Source: Rugalucina vietnamica
Lineage: Eukaryota; Mollusca; Bivalvia; Lucinida; Lucinidae
Assembly (NCBI GenBank): GCA_964017185.1
Contig: OZ024877.1
Coordinates: 2,024,006-2,088,005 of the forward strand
Direction of reading: 5' to 3'
Length of the DNA: 64,000 bases
Shown in pieces: positions 46,101 through 56,789 of this stretch. The position numbers and the translations under genes were made by a program. Numbering within the stretch: position 1 is the first letter of the stretch; each line of letters opens with the position of its first letter. The notes beneath the pieces were generated by a model that ran no database searches, was not told the origin of the DNA, and was given only the letters and a program-made list of their open reading frames with translations.

Positions 46101-49100
46101 CTGGGGAGAAAGGTCATTTTTCTTTCAGGGAGCAGGGAGCAAAGACCCACCCCCCCCCACCTGGGGGCCTCATTTAAGCCTGACGTCCTTTATGTGGGAC
46201 ATAGGCAATTAACATAGCTCCAGATGTAACGCCGCAGAACGCGGCGTCCCATCTGAGGCTATTCTGTTCGCACGGAGACATTTGTTCGAAAAATGAGATA
46301 AAAATCACTCCTAACACCCCTAAAAATGAAAGTGGACTCAACTAATTGATAATGATGGGAGAATCCATTCGTCAAATATGGGTTAAAAGGTCAGGTCAGT
46401 TTAACTGCTACTGTAACATGGGTCAGGTCAGTTTAACTGCTACTGTAACATGTAATCAGTACTACCTGTTGTCATGCGGTGCAGATGGGGCTCGTTAGCC
46501 TTGGAAGGCAACTCATCTAGGAGTTAAGCTAGTTCTCTACACAAAATCTAGCTGGGCAGGGGGAACTCATTAGTCTTGGTTGACAGCCCTCCTAGGAGTT
46601 TACAGGTCTCTAAACAAAACCTAAGAAAGGGTAGATGGAGCTCTTCAGCTGTGGCCAGCAATTCATCTAGGAGAAGGAAACTCCAAAATCAAACCTGTGT
46701 GTCTGGATATGACTAGTCCAGATATGCAAAGACTGTTTCGGTAGATGAAGCGGAAGAAATCATCTGATTCAACGGTTCAGAAAGCGATACAGCAACATGT
46801 TGTGGAACATGCAGAGCGTGACAAGGCACTAAAGATGTTACGGTCATCCACTGCATCCAAACCCAACTCCAGACGTCTTGACCTGTGTCTTGCCTCTGGG
46901 CGCAGCTGGGCGAGGACTAGAGAGTGAGGTTGACGTTGCGCACCTCTTCCTCACTATAATCCAATTTCATAGCGCATGTCATCTTATTTCTCAACACACA
47001 AGCACTTGCATACACAACAATTTCATCACACTTGCACCCACATACCTACAAAGTCCTGTGGCGATGGGCGAGTGGCGAAGCAGCAGGTGTAGGACACACT
47101 GGGAGCTGTAGTTGCAGACCTGCACACAGGCGGCTCAGTTCTAATGGTCGTTTTCTGTGAGGAGAAGCAGTAAGCAGAATTCGGCAGTCGGCTGAGTGAC
47201 TGAGCAGACCTATTTAGGACCGCACTGCTCACCCCCGTAGCATGGGGAAGGGGCTAGAAAAGGTGCCCTAAACAATTGCCTGCTTCAAACCCCCTGGCTG
47301 GTTAACCGCGATCAGCGGGGATCCCCTTAAGCGGTCGAAATACAAAGAAAAAAAGCTAGAGTAATCCCCTTACGGATTGGCGCATGGAATGTGCGCACTT
47401 TAATGGATAGTGCTGGGTCAGATAGACCACAGCGTAGAACGGCCCTTGTGGGCAGAGAACTTGGGAGGTATGATATACAGATAGCTGCATTGAGTGAGAC
47501 TCGGTTCGCAGATGTTGGGGAGATCAAAGAAGTTGGTGCTGGATACACCTTCTTCTGGAGTGGACGCAAAAGTGAAGAGAGGCGTGAAGCAGGAGTTGGC
47601 TTTGCCATCAAAACAGAACTTGTTGGTAAGCTGTCAGGATTGCCAAAAGGCATTAATGACCGTCTAATGACATTGAGATTTCCTCTGTCAGCCAATAAAC
47701 ATGCAACTATTGTCAGTGCTTATGCACCCACAATGACCAATCCAGATGAGGTCAAGGACAAGTTCTATGATGACCTAGACAATGTTATTTCTGCAACACC
47801 CCGCACAGACAAGCTTATCCTTCTTGGCGACTTTAATGCCAGAGTGGGTACAGACCACCAGACCTGGGAAGGAGTTATAGGTCCAGAAGGGGTTGGAAAG
47901 TGCAACAGCAATGGTCTCTTGCTTCTCAGGAAGTGTGCTGAACATGATCTTCTAATCACCAACACAGTCTTCCGTCTACCTAATAGGAACAAAACATCCT
48001 GGATGCATCCCCGTTCCAAACACTGGCATCTCATAGACTATGTCATAGTGCGGAGAACAGACAGGCAGGATGTTAAAGTGACAAAGACTATGTGTGGTGC
48101 AGACTGCTGGACAGATCATAGACTGGTTGTCAGCAAACTCAACCTAAGAATACAGCCTGCGAGGCGACCTCAAGGCAAGAAAGCTCCTAAGAGACTGGAT
48201 GTCTCAAAGCTGAATAAAGACAGCATGAGACAAGATTTCTTAACAGACATTTGCAACCAACTGGATGCAATGAATCTCAGTCCAGAGGACCCCGAAGAAA
48301 ACTGGACAGTTTTCCATAAAACAGTTCTTTCTTCAGCTGCAAGCACCTTAGGCCATCCATCTCGCAAACATCAAGACTGGTTTGATGAGAATGATGATGA
48401 AATTCAGAGGCTTCTTGAAGAAAAGCACCGTTTGCTCAAGGCACATCAAGATGATATTAGCTCAGTATCAAAGAAAGCAGCCTACAGCAACATTTGTAAG
48501 ACAGTCCAGACCAAGCTTAGGGACATGCAAGATTCCTGGCTGAGGAAGAAAACAGGTGAAATTCAGTCTTTTGCGGATAGAAAGGACATGAAGAAATTTC
48601 ATGATGCACTGAAAACCATATATGGTCCAAAGAGTTCTGGAGCCACCACATTGCTCAGTGCAGATGGAAACACTTTTGTCACAGATAAAGAAGCTATCTT
48701 GGAAAGGTGGGCAGAACACTTCAATAGTGTGCTTAATCGACCATCAAGCATCAATCAGGATGCAATCGACAGACTTCCACAGATAGAGTGCAATGTTCTG
48801 TTAGATGAATTTCCTACCGTTACGGAAACAAGAAAAGCAGTTCAACAACTATCATCTGGCAAAGCCCCAGGTGCAGATGCAATTCCTGCCGAAGTTTACA
48901 AGGCTGGGGGGCTACCCATGGCAGAGAAACTGACAGAGTTGTTTCACTGTATGTGGAGGAAGGAGGCTATCCCACAAGAATTTAAGGATGCATCCATAAT
49001 CCACCTATACAAGCGGAAAGGAAATCCTCAAGTCTGTGACAATCACAGAGGCATCTCTCTCCTATCAATTGCTGGGAAGATACTTGCAAAAATTCTGTTG

Positions 49101-51177
49101 AATCGTCTGAATGCTCATCTTGATCAGACGGGACTTATCCCAGAAAGTCAATGTGGATTCAGAAAAGACAGAGGGACAATAGACATGATCTTCACAGCAA
49201 GACAGCTTCAGGAGAAATGCCAAGAACAGAATGTAGATCTATACATGACATTTGTTGACTTCACCAAAGCTTTTGACACTGTTAGTCGTGATGGACTCTG
49301 GAAAATCATGGCCAAGTTTGGCTGTCCACCCAGATTCATAGCTATGGTGCGGCAGTTTCATGATGGCATGCAGACACGTGTGCAGAATGATGGAGAGTTC
49401 TCTGAACCATTTGAAGTAACAAATGGGATCAAACAAGGCTGTGTGCTGGCACCAACACTGTTCAGCATGATGTTTTCTGCCATGCTTATGGATGCTTTTC
49501 AGGACAGTGACACTGGCATTCCAATCAGGTACCGTTTTGATGGCAACATATTCAACCTCAGAAGGTTGCAAGCCAAAACTAAGGTCCAGACTGATGTGCT
49601 AGATGAGCTCCTCTATGCAGATGATATGGATAAGAATGCCAACACAGAGGCAAACATGCAAAGAGCCATGGATCAAGTCTCACAGTCATGTGATAACTAT
49701 GATCTCACAATCAGCACAAAAAAGACAGAGGTTGTACACCAACCAGCCCCCGGAAAACCATATAATGAACCAACCATCACTGTGAATGGGCAAAAACTGA
49801 AAGTTGTTGACAAGTTCACCTACCTGGGAAGCACTCTCTCCAGAGCAGTGCATATTGATGATGAGATCACTGCCAGAATTGCAAAAGCTAGTGTGGCATT
49901 CGGAAGACTCCGTGCAAATGTCTGGGAGCGAAATGGAATCAAGCTTGACACCAAGCTGAAAGTCTACAAGGCTGTGGTACTGCCAACCCTCTTGTATGCA
50001 TGTGAGACCTGGACAGTATAACAACGCCATGCAAAGAGACTTAACCATTTCCACTTAAGCTGTTTGAGAAAGTTGTTAAAAATCAAGTGGCAGGACAAGA
50101 TTCCAGACACAGAGGTCCTGAGGAAAGCAGGGATGCAAAGCATGCATACAGTCTTAAAGCTAGCACAGCTAAGATGGACTGGCCATGTTATAAGAATGCC
50201 TGATGCGCGACTTCCAAAGAAAGTTTTCTATGGAGAACTACAGGAGGGAAAGCGCTCTCAAGGTGGCCAGAAGAAACGCTACAAAGACACCCTCAAAGCC
50301 TCTCTGAAGGATTTCGAAATACCAATGGGGTCCTGGGAACAGACTGCACAGGAGCGATCAAAGTGGCGAGGTCTCATCAACAAAGGAGCAGCTCTCTATG
50401 AAAAGAAGAGAATCTGTGAAGCTGAAAGAAAGCGAAGAGAGCGCAAAGCCAAAACAAATGTGCCACCAGCAGACTCTATGACATTGACTTGCTCTACTTG
50501 CAACCGACAGTTTAGAGCCAGAATTGGCCTAGTCAGCCATCAAAGAACTCACCAACACACATCAGCACTATTCAAGAAATAATGATGGTCTTTCTCATTA
50601 GTGAGAGACGAACTATCAAAATAAAATGCATCGATTAATTAACTTTCTAAGCTAAAGAAATGTAACTGCATACATTATTTTACTCATTTAAGAGCATTTA
50701 TTCCACTGGTAAGGTCACCTCATGCTCAGTGGATCCAAGCAGCCCATTAATAGACTTTAACAAACCATATTGCTAAAGCTTTTGAGACAGAGTTCTAAAG
50801 ATTTTTCGCATCTGTGGAACCTCACAAACGCATTTTTGTACTTCATAGTGTGACTAAATTTTCTGTCACTTATTTTAGATTTAAATAATTCGAAAAGCTC
50901 TCCATGTTTTAAAACGAAAACGTCCACACCCTTTGTTAAATCAGAATGGAAACTGGTCCCATAAGTTAGAACGAGTAACCAATACGAGCGTATATAAATA
51001 TTTTGTAATATTCAAGTTTGAATGCCTAAAACTGGACCTATAATTGGATAGTGAACAATTTTGAATAATGAATAATTTTGTCTTACCCATAGCAGCCATG
51101 AAAGCGTCCACATTTTCGTCTCTATCATATTTCCAGGAACCAGTAAATATTTTCTCAATTTGATCGTAGGCCGACAT
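43104..51177 (-). CDS. Fatty-acid-binding protein (FABP/iLBP), gene 3
   Basis: Predicted cytosolic lipid carrier, 148 codons. Exons on the minus strand are 51177-51087, 45592-45411, 44985-44872 and 43163-43104; GT/AG borders, phases 1, 0, 0. Exon 1 MSAYDQIEKIFTGSWKYDRD; exon 2 KKMAALKPMLSM...MGPGMEFEATLKLNEVLDWK; exon 3 TFKDGVIIQDTTPQKAGGGK; exon 4 ends TAKRFYKRC, keeping Arg-x-Tyr. Exon lengths match gene 2 exactly. Intron 1 is 5.5 kb because it holds an antisense LINE (about 46450-50640). Two defective tandem copies of exon 2 lie directly upstream of the good one (45765-45627 and 45875-45797), so splicing must skip them. Intron 3 holds a family P MITE. The long intron could reduce expression or allow mis-splicing. 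Confidence 0.9.
43339..43575 (+). mobile_element. MITE family P, reference-quality copy in FABP3 intron 3
   Basis: Inverted termini of about 24 bp: TGAGCCGCATCGTAAGAAAA at the left and, mirrored, TGAGCCGCGCCGTGAGAAAA at the right. The palindrome 43375-43439 (GCGAAAACAAAGGCGC...GCGCCTTTGTTTTCGC, 65 nt) is almost perfect. Length 237 bp, non-coding. Peptides read across it on either strand follow the repeat and are not genes. Confidence 0.85.
44414..44845. repeat. GC-rich CCCCGGC repeat element in FABP3 intron 3
   Basis: Opens with TCCCCGGCTATCCTAGGGCC and closes with CCCCGCTATCCCCGGTCCCCCTAGG, with internal CCCCGGTAAAAGCC / CCCCGCTAAAAGCCCC units, in otherwise AT-rich sequence. Probably a non-autonomous repeat; family unknown. 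Confidence 0.6.
45627..45765 (-). pseudogene. FABP3 exon 2, tandem copy b (truncated)
   Basis: Starts with a CACAG acceptor and the same first codons as exon 2 (APEDAKKMAALKP), continues through MGPRIEFEATLKLNKVLE, and stops matching there. The last ~17 codons of the exon and the donor are missing. If included, splicing would lack a proper donor. It sits immediately upstream (minus strand) of the intact exon 2. Confidence 0.8.
45797..45875 (-). pseudogene. FABP3 exon 2, tandem copy c (truncated and internally deleted)
   Basis: Begins TACAG|AGGCGCCGG, keeps APENAK, jumps to SVMGPGMEFEA (about 60 bp lost), then shifts frame (NFKTQQ). It is truncated at the same place as copy b, and both share a TAGTCTACATTTATATT-like flank, so copies b and c arose by tandem duplication of a truncated unit. 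Confidence 0.75.
45940..46180. repeat. G-rich minisatellite / inverted-end repeat
   Basis: Units of TTCAGGGATTTGGGGAGAAG and AGGGAGCAGGGAGC alternate with CATTTATT. The ends AGAGGCCCTCCC and GGGGGCCTCATTT are roughly inverted. Non-coding, in FABP3 intron 1. Confidence 0.6.
47391..50021 (+). CDS. LINE APE-RT polyprotein, ended by an internal stop
   Basis: The frame is open from 47331; the recognisable start of the endonuclease (RIGAWNVRTL) lies upstream of 47391 and has no ATG before it, so the true start may be upstream or frameshifted. Domains in order: APE endonuclease (ALSETRF, GDFNARVG, LIDYVIV, TDHRLV), linker, RT with SGKAPGADAIPAEVYKAGG, HLYKRKGNP, FVDFTKAFDTVSRDGLW, GIKQGCVLAPTLF and YADD (about 49612), then thumb (LLYACETWTV). 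A TAA at 50019-50021 replaces the Tyr codon present in the sister copy (TAC at about 63434); the same frame then continues to 50582. The element would nick DNA and reverse-transcribe its RNA, but the stop probably removes the C-terminal nucleic-acid-binding part. Confidence 0.85.
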   Translation: MRTLMDSAGSDRPQRRTALVGRELGRYDIQIAALSETRFADVGEIKEVGAGYTFFWSGRKSEERREAGVGFAIKTELVGKLSGLPKGINDRLMTLRFPLSANKHATIVSAYAPTMTNPDEVKDKFYDDLDNVISATPRTDKLILLGDFNARVGTDHQTWEGVIGPEGVGKCNSNGLLLLRKCAEHDLLITNTVFRLPNRNKTSWMHPRSKHWHLIDYVIVRRTDRQDVKVTKTMCGADCWTDHRLVVSKLNLRIQPARRPQGKKAPKRLDVSKLNKDSMRQDFLTDICNQLDAMNLSPEDPEENWTVFHKTVLSSAASTLGHPSRKHQDWFDENDDEIQRLLEEKHRLLKAHQDDISSVSKKAAYSNICKTVQTKLRDMQDSWLRKKTGEIQSFADRKDMKKFHDALKTIYGPKSSGATTLLSADGNTFVTDKEAILERWAEHFNSVLNRPSSINQDAIDRLPQIECNVLLDEFPTVTETRKAVQQLSSGKAPGADAIPAEVYKAGGLPMAEKLTELFHCMWRKEAIPQEFKDASIIHLYKRKGNPQVCDNHRGISLLSIAGKILAKILLNRLNAHLDQTGLIPESQCGFRKDRGTIDMIFTARQLQEKCQEQNVDLYMTFVDFTKAFDTVSRDGLWKIMAKFGCPPRFIAMVRQFHDGMQTRVQNDGEFSEPFEVTNGIKQGCVLAPTLFSMMFSAMLMDAFQDSDTGIPIRYRFDGNIFNLRRLQAKTKVQTDVLDELLYADDMDKNANTEANMQRAMDQVSQSCDNYDLTISTKKTEVVHQPAPGKPYNEPTITVNGQKLKVVDKFTYLGSTLSRAVHIDDEITARIAKASVAFGRLRANVWERNGIKLDTKLKVYKAVVLPTLLYACETWTV
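50022..50582 (+). pseudogene. C-terminal part of the same LINE polyprotein, with C2H2 finger
   Basis: In frame with the preceding coding region after the TAA. Reads RHAKRLNHFHLSCLRK, KIKWQDKIPDTEVL, LRWTGHVIRM, then a basic segment and a C2H2 finger CSTCNRQFRARIGLVSHQRTH (C-x2-C-x12-H-x3-H), and ends at TAA 50580-50582. The finger presumably helps bind element RNA or target DNA. It is separated from the RT only by one nonsense codon. Confidence 0.8.
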
Positions 51178-53157
51178 GTTCGTCCGTCTGTCTGTCTCCT
51201 CAAGCTATCTCTCAAACTATACCACGCCTGGGAAACGGTCAATTTGTACACCGCCGGTGCTCCATTGTAAGTGAAGTTGACGGTTTCCGGTGCCGGAGTT
51301 GACCGACGTAAATAGAAAGAATTTTACTGGGTCAACCAGTTCAAGGTAAAATATTTTCCTTATTCTAAATCCATTCAAAAATCGGAGAATGTCAGATGAT
51401 GCGCCTATGATTGGGGATTTTACAGGAACTCAAATTACATGAAAAGTTTATAAAAGTATCTAGTAATCAGTTTTCGCGTTTGAAATGCTGGGTTATTTGG
51501 TGAATGTACATGTCTAAAAATGCCTGAATTACGTCATGTACACATTCCATATGCGGTGTTGAAAATAAAATACCAAGTTTAGAGTACACATTACTGGTTG
51601 AAGGTATTGTGTGTAAAAGATAACCTTTGGTTACAAGAAATTGGAATCAAAATTGTACAAGCGTACCAATTGACGACTGGAGTGCAATTTAACTAATGCA
51701 TTTGCAATGCTATCGTGATGGATTAAAATAAGAACCGTGATATCACTACTTTGATGCATATTGTTTTCCTTGAGGACAAAATCCCTTTCGGAAATAATGT
51801 TGCATGTCTTTTTGTCCCATTTTCATGCCTGCTCATGCTACACTGCCGCAAAGATATAGAAATTGCCGAAAGTCATCGCCATATGAACCGTCAATCAAAT
51901 AGTCTGACCTTCATCTTGCCATTACAAGTTACACCACATATCTTAAGCTGTCTTATAAGTATTTCACTTGCAGAAACTTAAATGATTACAATCTTTACGC
52001 TTAATTTCTGTGGGTGTGCTAATTGACGTTAGGGCGTGCAATTTGACCAATACTAACCCAGTGTAGCAACTTGCTGCTTAACTTCAGTATAGGCATCTAG
52101 TCTCTTTCGTGTTTGTTCCTATATTTATGGCTAATGTGAACACGAGATTATAGGTACCAGAAACAGCTTAAACTATTCAAGATTGAAGGTTTAGTTAAAG
52201 AATTACATTGTTGATATTTAAATTTGCAAGTTGACATCTCGTGATACAATTAAGTCCATATGCTAAAGGAAAAACTACCGGTAACAGAACTGATTTATCC
52301 ATCCTGCTTTTGATAACTCATTTGGATTTCGGGATTGCGTGTAACCATTCTAAGATTGCCTATCTGAACACCGATTCAAGGGGTTTTCCATATCAGTCTT
52401 ACAACAGATCCTTGCAGCACAAGTTTTGTTGACAGAGACAAATTGATTGAAACATGTGACGCCTTTGTTGACTGAAATCTAATAATGTATACTAGTATTT
52501 GGCAGCCCGAATAGAAATTTATCGATTATTCAAATGCTCTATTCTTTCAGCCCACATCTTTTTGTGATACATGGATATAGCGTTAAATGTAACTACATGT
52601 ATTCCTGGTCATTCAGAAATTCACGTATACACACAAATGTGTAGAACTCGTTTTGCTGACTATAATTTGTTTATGTCTCCAGATGGGCTTTAAGGGAAAA
52701 CCACCAAAGGAAGATTCTATTGATTGTTTGTGCCTCTATGCAAACATTATTCTGACTGACCGACCATATGATTACTCGTTAACCGCTTAAAAGGCCTGAG
52801 CCTGTCCTTGAAAAGTGGTTGAGTCAAACCATCCATACATATAAATTTTTGTTGGTTACTTGGGTTCCAAATTTCAAACTTTATTTCGCATGTCATGACA
52901 TCCCAATGTTGGATAGAAGTCAACATAAAATGGAGACCACTGACACGGTGACGTCCCGACATAACCGAATGTGTTGGCTGGGACGTATTTAGCAACAAAC
53001 GAACAAATCGTTCCCGTGCTTTAATTTGTAGTGATATAATTTGTATAATAACATGTTGAAAAAACTTTTGTCGGCCTGAGATTTATTTTGAAATATATGC
53101 ATGTTCCATTGTTGATACATATATCATTTAGTGGATTGAATCAACCAAGCACCAATG
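51178..53157. other. Upstream flank of FABP3; no gene seen
   Basis: AT-rich. The first ~120 bp is the presumed promoter/5' UTR of FABP gene 3, with a GTCTGTCTGT run next to the ATG shared with gene 2. Near 52950-53000 a GACGTCCC...GGCTGGGACGTATTTAGCAACAAAC segment resembles a SINE tail. Remaining frames have no recognisable domain. Confidence 0.5.
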
Positions 53158-53908
53158 AGGCTTCCACAGATAGAGTGCAATGTTCTGTTAGATGAATTTC
53201 CAACCGTCATGGAAACAAGAAAAGCAGTGGCAAAGCTCTAGGTGTAGATGCAATTAATGCAGAGGTTTATGCCTTTGGTGTGTGTGGGGGGGTGTTACCC
53301 ATGTCAGAGAAAATTACGGAATTGTTTAACTGTATGTAGAGAAAGGAGGCTATCCCGCAAGAATATAAGGATGCACCCATAATCCACCTATACAAGCGGA
53401 AAGGAAATCCTCAAGTCTTTGAAAACCAGAGAGGCATCTCCCTCCTATCCATTGCTGGGAAGATACTGGCAAAAATTCTGTTGTTTCGCCTGAATGTTCA
53501 TTTTGATCAGAAGGAACCTATCCCAGAATGTCAATGTGGATTCAGAAAAGACAGAGGGACAAAAGACATGATCTTCACAACAAGAAAGCTTCAGGAGAAG
53601 CCAAGAACAGAATGTAGATCTATACACGACGTTTGTCGACCTCGCCAAAGCTTTTGACATTGTTAGTCGTGATGAATAAAATATAATAGTTTGATCCTTT
53701 GGAAGCAATGAAAACGTTCAAAAGGAGGAAGTATGGGTCCGAAATCTGGAAAATCATTGCCAAGTTTGGCTGTCCACCCAGATTCATAGCAATGGTGCGG
53801 CAATTTCATGATGGCATGCAGGCACGTGAACAAAATGATGGAGAGTTCTCTGAACCCTTTAAGGTAACGAATGGGGTCAAACAGGTCTGTGTTATGGCAC
53901 CAACACTG
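53158..53908 (+). pseudogene. Decayed LINE copy, left part (split by LTR element)
   Basis: Matches the RT region of the 46450-50640 LINE from CTTCCACAGATAGAGTGC onward (about 48774-49460 there). It has frameshifts, a premature stop (TGTATGTAGAG near 53330), a short deletion in the SGKAPG region and an unrelated ~70-bp insertion around 53675-53745. It ends at CACTG (53904-53908), where the LTR retrotransposon begins, and resumes at 62930. Confidence 0.88.
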
Positions 53909-56088
53909 TGTCACGATAAAAAATGTACTTTTGCTGTTTGTGGGGTTTGGATAATTTGTTTGATTTCTTTTAAATGTTTAGTTGAGCATAATAGGTATTT
54001 GGAAACTCTTACACAGGAGTAAACATGACATGTTTACTGCATTGTGAAGGATATCTATGTATGTTAGACACGGCAAAAAATATTTGTGCCATGAAGAGTT
54101 TTATGCTCAATTGTGATATTTTAACAGTCTTTTTGTGTTATGGTATTTGTTGATTTGTGGCGTGGAAATTGGCATTATGTGCAGTTTAATTGGATTCTGT
54201 ACTGGGCTCAGATTCGTGTTTTATCAGTTTGCCATAAATGGTTTCTGAGAGTGACACGGCTTTAACGAAAACATGAAGTCCGGGGATTTGAATCATATGA
54301 TTTACACCATGAGGTATAATCCAGAGAAAAATTGTATTGCCGATTTTATGGTTAGCAATATAACTTTTTGCAAGCTGATCTGGGTGTGGTTGTCAGTGGA
54401 TGTGCATTTAGAATTGTTATTCACTTGCTCACGGTGGGTTATTCACATGTTCTGATGAATGGTTTTGGAATATATGATGGAAAACGGTATGGTTTTCAGG
54501 GAAATGTTCACAAACTTATGCGTATAAATAGGCAGCTTATTTTGTGTTAAATCAATATGAATTATCGGAAGAATGTAAAGATTGGGCATGAATTTGAGAT
54601 GTTTGGATATGGGTTTATCTGGTACACCTGGTTATGGTCAGCGCCAGTCTGAGTAGTCGGCCGTCGGTAAGTTATAACAGTTCATAAATATACATTTTGT
54701 ACAGTGAGATTGTATAGCCATAATAATGTAGCTCATTATGGTGGAAAGCACATTGATAGGGTTGTAAAAATGAAGATTTCTATATTTCTGCACGCTACGT
54801 TGCCGTGAAGCGGCATTGGTTTAGTTTTTATGTATTAAATTTCGCGTAAGAATGACATTGCGCGGTATGTATGTCAACCAAAGTTGTAAAATGGAAATTT
54901 CTGTTATGTGCTACGTTACTTGTAGCGACGTTATTGTCATTGACGTACATTTAGTTTCATGTTATGTTATGTTATCTAATCATCTCATCATAAAGGAAGT
55001 TAATGTTGACTCGGAACAAAGCTGTAAGGCTGGAAATTTCAGATTTTAAGTTTTACGTTATAGTAACGTAACGCTTAAATTTGACGTTAATGACGTCATT
55101 AAGAATATTTGCTATTACTGAAATTAGTGATGTCATTTAAGAAAGGTTTAATATTGTAACAAGATCGTCTCGCAAGATTTATCGTATTCTGAGAAATGGC
55201 TTTCTATGAATTTGGTCATAGATTGGCAGGACCAATTCCTGGGTGAGGAATTGTGGATGCATGTCGGAGATTTGCTTGTGATGTCGCTGGGAAAGGAACT
55301 AGGGTTAGTTCGCGACATATGTGGTTTAACTGTATCGTACATGTGAATAAATGTTTCAATGTAGATACTGGAGTATTATGGTTTATATGTATAGTACAAG
55401 CAATCTAGCGAATAAACTAATACAGTTCCGGGGTACGGAATTGTGGGAGGTTATTTGCAATTGGATGTTGTGACGTGCATAGCTGCAGGAGATTTCGTTA
55501 TGATAAATTGCGACACTATCAGTTATTTTGTTGTTAAGACACAGTTACTTTATTTCAGGCCTTGAAGCTGAAATTGTAATCTATGGACGTAATCTGAATT
55601 CCTGAAACTAAACTGGGCTAAACTATATGATGGGGCAGTGACGGTATAAACGGGACGATATAAAATCATTGGTGTTTGATTTACAATGGACGGGCGTGGT
55701 CTACAGTTCGTTTTGGGAACACTGGACTGTTTTGCAAGCAGTGGTGTCGAGTGTACTAGTGAGACGAACGTGTGACAGTATACCCGGAGATGCCAATGGG
55801 AAAGTGTGTGGGACATTGATGAACAAAGGACGTATTTTTTTTTTTTTCTCAGTAATTTCTTTTTGTAGTCTCTTTCTATCTTTTTTCTCCTTCTTTGCTT
55901 CTCACTTTAAACATCATTATAAATAAATCATCATAATTTGAAAATTCTGTTTAATTGAACCCTCCCATAGATTTGCTGGTCATTCATAGCAGGAAGCGTA
56001 TACCCTTGGTCATTCGATACATGATTTGTTGGGCACAACAAGCCATTGTATCCTCTGACTTTATATTAAGTAGAGTCAGTCCGTGACA
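53909..56088 (+). repeat. 5' LTR
   Basis: 2180 bp, TG...CA ends with the 7-bp inverted termini TGTCACG/CGTGACA. Contains a 16-bp palindrome with a CRE core (TTAATGACGTCATTAA, 55087-55102), a TATAAAAT at 55659-55666 that could be the core promoter, and a T-rich/AATAAA stretch near 55835-55930 that could serve polyadenylation; these regulatory roles are inferred. Small frames within it recur identically in the 3' LTR and show no domain. Confidence 0.92.
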
Positions 56089-56090
56089 TT

Positions 56091-56108
56091 TGGTGTCAGA
56101 AGTGGGAT
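56091..56108 (+). promoter_or_regulatory. Primer-binding site, tRNA-Leu type
   Basis: TGGTGTCAGAAGTGGGAT, two bases after the 5' LTR, is complementary to the 3' end of common animal tRNA-Leu (…CCCACTTCTGACA plus CCA) as recalled. It primes minus-strand DNA synthesis. Confidence 0.8.
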
Positions 56109-56789
56109 ACGCCCAACATTTCTGCATTGGATATCAGTAACTCTTGGAGGTGTTTATATATGCTAGGATTTAGAGAACCAAATGTGAATCACAGTGAAAT
56201 TCTCTAATGTACCAAAGTAAGCAATGCTTAAGCAAAGTAAAAGTAATTGTTTAAAATAATGCAAATGTAATCTCTAAAATTTCATTGTTCTGGTATATGT
56301 TACAGTCACACTGTCACTTAAGAACAAGATATCAAAGTATATTTCAGTTATGAGGGCCGATGGTTAGACTGATGGGAGTCCTCCGATAATTCATATTCCC
56401 GTCGACCGACTGTCAGGGTTGGCGAGCACCAGAGACGGGGTGTACCAGTGAAGCACCAGGTGATCCTGAAATTTGAGGTTTGTCAATTGAACGGTTTGTT
56501 TAAAGTATTCATGAGTATGGGCTTACTTTTGTAAATTGTTACGCAACAGTTAAAGGCATTAGTTGATTGTGGTAGAATGTCTGGGTGATTCTTAATGGGT
56601 TATTAAGAATAGGTTGCGTTGAGGCAATTGGTAAACAAAAGTTGAAGCTTGGTAAGCATTGGGTTTTGCTTATTTATTTGATGTGAATACTGTGAAGTTT
56701 ACGTTGTTGAGAATCAATTGATAACTCAGATTTCGTTTTATTGTGACCATCCTTACAAACAGTAATAATTTTTCAAAAGGGAAATAATC
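56109..56789 (+). other. Untranslated leader of the LTR element
   Basis: About 680 bp between the primer site and the Gag start. No frame of note; expected to hold packaging signals, none of which can be identified by eye. Confidence 0.5.

Larger units (their letters stand above)
46450..50640 (+). mobile_element. Near full-length APE-RT-zinc-finger LINE, antisense in FABP3 intron 1
   Basis: The leader (about 46450-47330) contains a 32-bp tandem repeat (GGTCAGGTCAGTTTAACTGC at about 46391 and 46423) and three imperfect copies of a GGGGCTCGTTAGCC...CATCTAGGAG unit. The coding body runs to 50582, followed by a short tail. The same family is present as a decayed copy at 53158-64000. The protein layout (APE, RT, C-terminal C2H2 finger) resembles Nimbus/Ingi-group or other mollusc LINEs often annotated as craniofacial-development-protein-2-like; the clade assignment is tentative. 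Exact ends are uncertain. Confidence 0.8.

Noticed and set aside
54273..55926. Small frames inside the LTRs as genes
   Set aside because: No recognisable domain or ordered start context; they recur only because the two LTRs are identical.
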